Source: Chitinispirillales bacterium
Lineage (GTDB): Bacteria > Fibrobacterota > Chitinivibrionia > Chitinivibrionales > Chitinispirillaceae
Reading direction: 5' to 3'
DNA length: 10,421 bases
NCBI GenBank assembly: GCA_031254445.1
Contig: JAIRUL010000056.1
Coordinates: 1 to 10,421, forward strand
Below, piece by piece: positions 5,830 to 10,421 of the stretch. The translations under genes were made by a program, and so were the position numbers. Each line of letters opens with the position of its first letter. Within the stretch, counting starts at the first letter, position 1. The notes under the pieces were generated by a model, which was not told the origin of the DNA, made no database searches, and saw only the letters and a program-made list of their open reading frames with translations.

Positions 5830-6792
5830 ATGTCTAAGGAGTCCAAGGAGCTGAACTTGAACGCGCTCAACAAGGCGCAGGCCTACCAATTAGCCGATAT
5901 TGCCAAGACCCCGCCGCAGTTCGGCGCCATCACGCCGCGTTGGCTGACGCGCTTTTTGGAGTTCAAGGGGCTCTCGGCGGGCATATACAGGGTGAACAGG
6001 GTCGTGGAGGGGGAGACGCCGCTCGACGTTTTGTGCTCTGCGGAGAAGAAGAGCTTGGAGATTCCGGAGGGGTTCGTGGAGTACCAAGAGAAGCCGCGGG
6101 AGTACGTGCTGAACTCCATCTCCACCATTATCAACGTGGACACGGCGGTGGCGGACGTCTACTCTTCGCCGTTCGACCAGACGAAGGAGCAGCTCCATCT
6201 GGCGGTCGAGAGCCTCAAGGAGCGCCAGGAGAGCCAGATCATCAACAACGACGACTACGGGCTATTGAAGAACGCCGCGGCCTCGCAGCGCGTTACGCCC
6301 ATCAAGGGCGCGCCGATGCCGGACGACTTGGACGAGCTTTTAAGCAAGGTGTGGAAGGAGCCGTCGTTCTTCCTCGCGCACCCGCGGGCGATCGCGGCGT
6401 TCGAGCGCGAGTGCACGAGGCGCGGGGTGCCCCCGGTCACGGCGAACATCTACGGCGGGACGTTTATTTTGTGGCGCGGGGTCCCCATCGTGCCGACCGA
6501 CAAGCTGCTCGTGGATGGGCTTAAGAACCCCAAAAGCAAGGGCGGGAAGACGAACATCTTGCTAGTCCGCACGGGCGAGTCTAAGCGCGGGGTGGTGGGG
6601 CTGTACCAGTCGGCGGTGTCGGGGCTTTCGGGCGAGCAGTCGCGCGGGCTCTCCGTCCGCTTCAGGGGCGTTGACAACAAGGGGCTCGCCTCGTACCTGC
6701 TGTCTATGTACTGCTCGGCGGCGATACTTGCCGACGACTCGGTTGCGGTGCTGGAAGACGTGGAAGTGGGCGATTACTATGATTACCGCTGA
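5830..6792 (+). CDS. Family 2A encapsulin shell protein (SrpI-like, HK97 fold)
   Basis: Shell-forming protein of an encapsulin nanocompartment. The 320-residue sequence reads along the family 2A/SrpI type throughout: QLADIAKTPPQFGAITPRWL (20-39), SPFDQTKEQL (113-122), ERQESQIINNDDYGLL (131-146), PDDLDELL (164-171), FFLAHPRAIAAFERECTRRG (180-199), WRGVPI (215-220), LLVRTGE (244-250) and GLSVRF (273-278). There is no cyclic-nucleotide-binding insertion, which separates 2A from 2B encapsulins, and no phage portal, protease or terminase gene adjoins it. Family members assemble icosahedral shells in the cytosol around a cysteine desulfurase. The next gene encodes that enzyme and overlaps by 14 nt, strong support for the assignment. 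The start is fixed by AGGAGG. The protein looks complete. Known relatives are linked to sulfur metabolism and sulfur starvation, but nothing in the upstream DNA proves such regulation here. Confidence 0.95.
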   Translation: MSKESKELNLNALNKAQAYQLADIAKTPPQFGAITPRWLTRFLEFKGLSAGIYRVNRVVEGETPLDVLCSAEKKSLEIPEGFVEYQEKPREYVLNSISTIINVDTAVADVYSSPFDQTKEQLHLAVESLKERQESQIINNDDYGLLKNAAASQRVTPIKGAPMPDDLDELLSKVWKEPSFFLAHPRAIAAFERECTRRGVPPVTANIYGGTFILWRGVPIVPTDKLLVDGLKNPKSKGGKTNILLVRTGESKRGVVGLYQSAVSGLSGEQSRGLSVRFRGVDNKGLASYLLSMYCSAAILADDSVAVLEDVEVGDYYDYR

Positions 6793-8482
6793 GAGCTACG
6801 GCTTGCCGAGCGCACAGGAGCTGGAGGCGTGGGCGCAGGGGCTGTTTCCCGAGTGGGGGGAGGCCGCGGCTGGGCCGGAACCGCCTGAAGGCGCGGGGTA
6901 TGATACGCCGACAGGGTATGATCGGCCCGCAGGGTATGATTTGCCTGCGGGGTATGATCAGTCCATCGGGCACGATCATCTCGTAGGGTATGATCCCTCC
7001 GTCGGGCATGATAAATCCGCAGGGTATGATCCGTCTGTAGGGTATGACAAGCCTATAGGGTACGATCAACCCGTAGGATACAATCCGCCCGTAGCGCACA
7101 ATCCCTCCGCCGGATATAACCCGTCTGCGGCGGGGTACGGCCATCCTGCGGGGTACAATCCGCCCGTAGCGCATGACCCGTCCGGACGGCATAATGATCC
7201 CCCGGCCGCCGCCTATGCCCCGGTCGTCGTGCCGCATACCGCCATGCCGCCAGGGAGCGGCGCGGCATCCGGCTTCGACGTGAACCGCGTCCGCGCCGAC
7301 TTCCCCATACTGAGCGAGAGGCTGTCTAACGGCAAGCAGCTTATATGGCTCGACAACGGCGCGACCACGCAGAAGCCTCGGCAGGTGATAGAGCGCATCT
7401 CACGCTACTACGAGCACGAAAACTCGAATGTCCACAGGGGCGCGCACGAACTGGCGGCGCGCTCGACGGACGCCTACGAGGCGGCGCGGGAGACCGTCGC
7501 CAACTTCCTCGGCGCACCGTCTAAGGACAATATCGTCTTCGTGAGGGGGACGACGGAGGGCATAAACCTCGTGGCGCACAGCTACGTGCTGCCGCTCCTA
7601 GGCCCGGGCGACGAGATTATCCTCACCATGCTTGAGCACCACGCCAACATCGTGCCGTGGCAGATACTGGCGCAGGGGACGGGCGCGGTGATAAAGGTCG
7701 CGCCGGTCGATAAGACGGGGCAGATAATCCTGCCGGAGTACGAACGCCTCTTTAGCCCGCGCACAAAGTTCGCCTCCGTCACGCACGTGTCAAACGCCCT
7801 CGGGACGGTTACGCCCATTTGCGAAATGGTGCAGATAGCGCACCTCCACGGGGTCAGGATACTCGTCGACGGCGCGCAGTCGGTCGCGCACACGCCGCTG
7901 AACGTTACCGCGCTCGACGCCGATTTCTTTGTCTTCTCGGGGCACAAAATTTTCGCCCCCACCGGCATAGGCGCGGTGTACGGCAAGGGCGACGTTCTGG
8001 AGGCGGCGCGCCCGTATCAGGCCGGCGGGAACATGATTAAAGACGTAACCTTCGAGCGCACGGTGTACAACCCCGCGCCGAGCAAGTTCGAGGCCGGAAC
8101 GGGCAACATCGCCGACGCGATAGGCCTCGGCGCGGCGTTAGACTACGTCTCGCAAATCGGCCTGCCGAACATCGGCGCCTACGAGCACGGCCTCTTAGAC
8201 TACGCCACCCGCGAACTCGCCCGCATCCCCGGCCTGCGCATGATAGGCACGGCCGCCGAGAAGGCGAGCGCGCTCTCGTTCGTGCTTGACAATGCAAGCG
8301 TCGAGCAAGTAGGCAAGCATTTAGCAAACCACGGCATAGCCGTCCGCGCCGGCCACCACTGCGCGCAGCCCATCCTGCGCCACTTCGGGCTGGAGGCGAC
8401 GGTGAGGCCGACGATAGCGTTCTACAATACGCAGGAGGAAATAGACGCGCTTGCGCGGGCGGTTTGGGAGCTGGCGAAGTAG
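6779..8482 (+). CDS. Encapsulin cargo: SufS-type cysteine desulfurase with repeat-bearing N-terminal domain
   Basis: PLP enzyme that removes sulfur from cysteine, giving alanine and an enzyme persulfide; predicted to be packaged in the neighbouring shell. From ATG 6779 it has 567 residues. A short amphipathic segment (LPSAQELEAWAQGLFP, 9-24) is followed by a hexapeptide-repeat region (40-136), a Pro/Ala linker (137-164) and a full SufS/CsdA-like catalytic domain (about 165-567). Key residues are WLDNGATTQKP (190-200), HRGAHELAARST (219-230), LEHHAN (285-290, ring-stacking His region), VDGAQS (363-368, PLP Asp364), SGHK (387-390, Schiff-base Lys390) and RAGHHCAQP (523-531, catalytic Cys528). 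The frame stays open upstream to 6671, but that part only overlaps the shell gene and looks non-coding; ATG 6779 overlaps the shell stop by 14 nt, suggesting coupled translation. Family 2A cargo enzymes characteristically carry long disordered N-terminal extensions that direct loading. Confidence 0.93.
   Translation: MITAESYGLPSAQELEAWAQGLFPEWGEAAAGPEPPEGAGYDTPTGYDRPAGYDLPAGYDQSIGHDHLVGYDPSVGHDKSAGYDPSVGYDKPIGYDQPVGYNPPVAHNPSAGYNPSAAGYGHPAGYNPPVAHDPSGRHNDPPAAAYAPVVVPHTAMPPGSGAASGFDVNRVRADFPILSERLSNGKQLIWLDNGATTQKPRQVIERISRYYEHENSNVHRGAHELAARSTDAYEAARETVANFLGAPSKDNIVFVRGTTEGINLVAHSYVLPLLGPGDEIILTMLEHHANIVPWQILAQGTGAVIKVAPVDKTGQIILPEYERLFSPRTKFASVTHVSNALGTVTPICEMVQIAHLHGVRILVDGAQSVAHTPLNVTALDADFFVFSGHKIFAPTGIGAVYGKGDVLEAARPYQAGGNMIKDVTFERTVYNPAPSKFEAGTGNIADAIGLGAALDYVSQIGLPNIGAYEHGLLDYATRELARIPGLRMIGTAAEKASALSFVLDNASVEQVGKHLANHGIAVRAGHHCAQPILRHFGLEATVRPTIAFYNTQEEIDALARAVWELAK
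6896..7186 (+). repeat. About 16 hexapeptide repeats in the cargo N-terminal domain
   Basis: In-frame 18-bp units encode G-[Y/H]-[D/N]-x-[P/S]-x from residue 40 to 136, for example GYDTPT, GYDRPA, GYDLPA, GYDQSI, GHDHLV, GYDPSV and GYNPPV; late units diverge to AHNPSA, AHDPSG and one 7-residue unit. Synonymous codons differ between units (TAT/TAC, GAT/GAC, GGG/GGA), so the protein pattern is better conserved than the DNA. The segment is expected to be disordered, with an aromatic residue every six positions. Confidence 0.92.
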
Positions 8483-8488
8483 CGTGGA

Positions 8489-8577
8489 TTTTTTTCGCGT
8501 CGTGAAGCGATGCATCCCCCCGAAGGGCGTGGCTCCGGCGGGGGAAACATCCTTCAGGGGGGCGGCGCGAAAAAAAA
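8489..8577. other. Large A/T-flanked palindromic stem-loop
   Basis: The outer arms are TTTTTTTCGCG (8489-8499) and CGCGAAAAAAA (8566-8576). An inner stem pairs CCCCCCGAAGG (8516-8526) with CCTTC-A-GGGGGG (8551-8562), with a single bulged A. In both directions the U-run would precede and the A-run follow the stem, so it is not a standard intrinsic terminator. It could be an intergenic repeat, a structured RNA or an RNA-end-stabilising hairpin after the cargo gene. Confidence 0.6.
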
Positions 8578-8588
8578 TAACAATACCC

Positions 8589-8618
8589 TTGCGCTGGGGC
8601 TACGCCGTAACATATACT
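8589..8618 (+). promoter_or_regulatory. Candidate promoter of the toxin-antitoxin pair
   Basis: A weak -35 TTGCGC (8589-8594) is 18 nt before TATACT (8613-8618), a five-of-six match to the -10 consensus. It lies about 50 nt before the GTG at 8670. Only the -10 box is convincing. Confidence 0.35.
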
Positions 8619-8669
8619 TAAATGTCAGTCGAATCCAAATTAATAATGGTTGATTTATAGGATGTAACA

Positions 8670-8918
8670 GTGAATTTTGAGATTAAATGTAGCCGCTCTG
8701 CTTTTAAGCATGGGCTAATAGAAGCCGATATTCTGTGGGCGTTTCAAACAATAGAATACGACGCCATGTTGGAAGAATATGCAGGTAAGCATCTGCTTAT
8801 TGGTTTTGACAAGAGCGCGAATTTGATTGAGGTTTTGTATAATGTTATTGATGATAATACAGTTTTGGTTTTTCACGCGATGAAATGCCGCCCGGCGTTT
8901 ATTGCATTGATAAAATAA
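8670..8918 (+). CDS. BrnT/DUF4258-like toxin of a toxin-antitoxin pair
   Basis: This 82-residue protein has the small RelE-like toxin pattern found in BrnT and DUF4258-type proteins: a basic N-terminus with AFKHGL (11-16), a helix with DILWAF (20-25), a strand pair HLLIGFDKSANLIEVLYNVI (41-60), and a C-terminal VLVFHAMKCRPAF (65-77). Such toxins generally act as ribonucleases, but I see no specific proof here. It starts at GTG, with AGGAT 7 nt upstream. The partner gene begins 13 bp downstream, giving the toxin-first order seen in brnTA. More AT-rich than the desulfurase gene before it, it may be part of a transferred module. The symbol is withheld because assignment to BrnT proper is not certain. 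Confidence 0.75.
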   Translation: MNFEIKCSRSAFKHGLIEADILWAFQTIEYDAMLEEYAGKHLLIGFDKSANLIEVLYNVIDDNTVLVFHAMKCRPAFIALIK

Positions 8919-8931
8919 GGAGAGAGAGGCT

Positions 8932-9153
8932 ATGAACGAAGAAGAATACGACGCCTTAGACGAGTTGCTGACAAAAACAACCCCCAAGGTTGGCGCGAAC
9001 GGGACAGGCTTCGTGAGCAAACGAAACGCCAAGCTGTTTGGCCTAGACGACCTTTCAATAGACTATCTTTACACCAAATCGCTAGCAACTCGTAAAAGCC
9101 CGGCGGAAATCATCGGCGGAATGGTGCGGGAAAAAATAGCGGTCGGCGATTAA
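8932..9153 (+). CDS. Ribbon-helix-helix-like antitoxin
   Basis: This 73-residue acidic protein probably neutralises the preceding toxin and autoregulates the pair. The N-terminus is acidic (EEEYDALDELL). The middle holds a short polar segment, GTGFVSKRNAKLFGLDDL. The C-terminal SLATRKSPAEIIGGMVREKI resembles the helical end of CopG/BrnA-like antitoxins, where a ribbon-helix-helix or dimerisation element sits. The basis is pattern resemblance to spirochaete antitoxins plus operon position, not a motif that proves function. A purine-rich GGAGAGAGAGG stretch precedes ATG 8932 and serves as ribosome binding site. The stop lies only 5 bp from the stop of the convergent gene. Confidence 0.75.
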   Translation: MNEEEYDALDELLTKTTPKVGANGTGFVSKRNAKLFGLDDLSIDYLYTKSLATRKSPAEIIGGMVREKIAVGD

Positions 9154-9158
9154 ACCGC

Positions 9159-9689
9159 CTATCTCAACCCCACATCCCTAAGAGGTATCCGCGCCGTATA
9201 CTGGGTGAGAACTTGCGCGGTCGACACATCATAGGCCTGCAACCTTAGCTGGCAGAACCCAGCGAAACGGACGAGCGCTCCGCCTACTACCATTTTCGCC
9301 CCCAAATAGCCGCCGAGGCCAGCTATGGACGAGTCGCTCACGCTGCCCGACATCTGGAAGCTGTGCTCGGCGGAGACCGCGTCCTGCGCCGCGCCGGCGC
9401 GGCGCTCCAAGACTACGAACTTGCCGCTGGCGAAGAGGCGGGCGGAAAGCTCGCCGGTTAGGAATTCCGATACGGCGGGGGCCGGGGCATCGATTTGGGA
9501 TACGGCGATTTCTAACTTTCCCGCCCCCTGCGCCTTCGAGGCGATGTCGGAGACAGCGGCGGTTAAGGCGGCGTCTAGGCTGACTAGACCCGGAGCCGAC
9601 TTGGCAGAGGGGGCGCACACGGCATGGGCGGCGAGCGCGATGGCTATGGGTAACAAAAGGCTTTTTGCTGCGGGAAATAGGTTGCTCAC
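9159..9689 (-). CDS. Secreted LpoB/CsgG-like protein
   Basis: This 176-residue exported protein begins with a signal peptide: MSNLFPAAKS and the hydrophobic LLLPIAIALAAHAVCA (11-26). Cleavage after HAVCA is plausible; Cys25 is not in a canonical lipobox but spirochaete lipoboxes are loose, so lipidation is possible. The mature part follows the CsgG/LpoB pattern: KLEIAVSQID (58-67), SEFLTGELSARLFASGKFVVLERR (74-97, an N-terminal domain with a two-strand/one-helix alternation), SFQMSGSVSDSSIAGLGGYL (110-129) and GAKMVVGGALVRFAGFCQLRLQAYDV. Such proteins bind periplasmic partners; the exact role here is unknown. GTG 9687-9689 is the start, with AAGGGG 6 nt before it. It follows the TPR gene by 28 bp on the same strand, probably in one transcript. 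Confidence 0.75.
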   Translation of the reverse strand: MSNLFPAAKSLLLPIAIALAAHAVCAPSAKSAPGLVSLDAALTAAVSDIASKAQGAGKLEIAVSQIDAPAPAVSEFLTGELSARLFASGKFVVLERRAGAAQDAVSAEHSFQMSGSVSDSSIAGLGGYLGAKMVVGGALVRFAGFCQLRLQAYDVSTAQVLTQYTARIPLRDVGLR

Positions 9690-9717
9690 TTTTTACCCCT
9701 TTGTTACACGTTGCCTT

Positions 9718-10421
9718 TTAACGCTTTTGCATTTCGCGGCGAGCGAGTTCTATGTTTTTCCGAGCATCAGCATTATTAGGATCAATACGTAACACGGCTT
9801 CCCAATCCGCGATGGCTCTGTTGTAGTCGCCTTTACGGTAATAGGCATCGCCGCGATTGCTCAGAGCCTCGTAGTAATCCGGTTTAATTTTCAAAGCGGC
9901 GTTATAGTCCGCGATGGCTCTGTCATAGTCGCCCTTGTTGAAATACGCATTGCCGCGATTGTTCAGAGCCTCGTAGTCATCCGGCTTAATTTTCAAAGCG
10001 GCACTATAGTCCGCGATGGCTCTGTCGTAGTCGTCTTTGTCGAAATACGCATTGCCGCGATTGAGTAGAGCCTCGTAGTCATCCGGTTTAATTTTCAAAG
10101 CGGCGCTATAGTCCGGGATGGCTCTGTCATAGTCGCCTTTGTCGAAATACGCAACGCCGCGATTGAGTAGAGCCTCGTAGCCATCCGGCTTAATTTTCAA
10201 AGCGGCGTTATAGTCCGCGAAGGCTCTGTCGTAGTCGCCTTTGTTGTGATAGACATTGCCGCGATTGCTCAGAGCCACGTAGTGATCCGGCTTAATTTTC
10301 AAAGCGGCGTTATAGTCCACGATGGCTCTGTCGTAGTCGCCCTTTCTGAAATAGGCCACGCCGCGATTGCACAGAGCCTCGTAGTAATCCGGCTTAATTT
10401 TCAAAGCGGCGATAAAGTCCG
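9718..10421 (-). CDS. TPR repeat protein, 5' end outside the window
   Basis: Tetratricopeptide-repeat scaffold protein; the reading frame is still open at the right edge, so the true N-terminus lies beyond it and the nearest start-like codon (TTG at 10402-10404) sits inside a repeat. About 233 residues are visible. Six complete 34-residue TPRs of the form NRGxAYFxKGDYDRAIxDYxAALKIKPDxYEAL can be read, with a partial one before them. The last unit diverges (NRAIADWEAVLRIDPNNADA) and a short capping helix NIELARREMQKR ends the protein. Units are nearly identical in DNA (102-bp period), typical of recent duplication. TPR arrays mediate protein binding, but no partner is shown. It precedes the LpoB-like gene by 28 bp on the same strand, so the two may be cotranscribed. 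Confidence 0.92.
   Translation of the reverse strand, partial: DFIAALKIKPDYYEALCNRGVAYFRKGDYDRAIVDYNAALKIKPDHYVALSNRGNVYHNKGDYDRAFADYNAALKIKPDGYEALLNRGVAYFDKGDYDRAIPDYSAALKIKPDDYEALLNRGNAYFDKDDYDRAIADYSAALKIKPDDYEALNNRGNAYFNKGDYDRAIADYNAALKIKPDYYEALSNRGDAYYRKGDYNRAIADWEAVLRIDPNNADARKNIELARREMQKR
9770..10421 (-). repeat. 102-bp coding tandem repeats (TPR units)
   Basis: Six full 102-bp units plus a partial one run to the window edge. They share long near-identical blocks, for example TTAATTTTCAAAGCGGC recurring on the plus strand at about 9883, 9985, 10087, 10189, 10291 and 10393. The spacing is exactly 102 bp, so assembly collapse and copy-number change are real possibilities. Confidence 0.9.

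Noticed and set aside
6671..6778. Upstream extension of the desulfurase reading frame
   Set aside because: The 36 residues before ATG 6779 overlap the shell gene and are Arg/Cys/Trp-rich, as expected of an out-of-frame read. ATG 6779 fits the typical coupled start.
5830..6792. Phage major capsid protein instead of encapsulin
   Set aside because: The HK97 fold is shared, but the sequence pattern is SrpI-like and the adjacent overlapping gene is a cysteine desulfurase. No portal, protease or terminase is present.
6704..7237. Long minus-strand frame with an Ile/Pro/Arg repeat
   Set aside because: It is the antisense reading of the hexapeptide repeat in the cargo gene. The sense strand encodes a complete enzyme with all catalytic residues.

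Overview
The window most likely comes from a host-associated, Treponema-like spirochaete. This is inference from style, not proof: the toxin/antitoxin pair, the secreted LpoB/CsgG-like protein and the near-identical 34-residue TPR array all look like proteins I associate with gut treponemes. No rRNA, tRNA, CRISPR array, transposase or phage gene is visible. Base composition varies: recD2 and the encapsulin operon are GC-rich, whereas 2383-3168, 4453-5274 and 8670-8918 are visibly more AT-rich.

Layout from left to right. Positions 1-211 hold one copy of an intergenic repeat plus short tandem repeats. Then comes a complete recD2 helicase gene (212-2359, +). Convergent to it is a three-gene minus-strand operon of unknown function (3948 down to 2383), which ends in a four-helix membrane protein with a PH-like tail. 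A gene-poor 0.5 kb stretch (3961-4452) carries a promoter-like site for an uncharacterised coiled-coil protein (4453-5274, +). Next is a 555-bp intergenic stretch with two head-to-head copies of the repeat and an (AAAGTC)6 microsatellite. One of these copies is a 97/100 inverted match to positions 1-100.

The centrepiece is 5830-8482: a family 2A (SrpI-type) encapsulin shell gene, overlapped by 14 nt by a SufS-type cysteine desulfurase carrying a long disordered N-terminal extension. Family 2A shells are known to package exactly this enzyme, and a sulfur-sequestration role has been reported for such systems. The shell protein should self-assemble and take up the desulfurase through its N-terminal extension. 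Here that extension contains about 16 copies of a hexapeptide, consensus G-[Y/H]-[D/N]-x-[P/S]-x, which I do not recognise from other cargo proteins. This is the most interesting part of the window.

After a large A/T-flanked stem-loop (8489-8577) comes a two-gene BrnT-like toxin/ribbon-helix-helix-like antitoxin module (8670-9153, +). Convergent to it are two minus-strand genes that may form an operon: a TPR protein running off the right edge and a secreted LpoB/CsgG-like protein.
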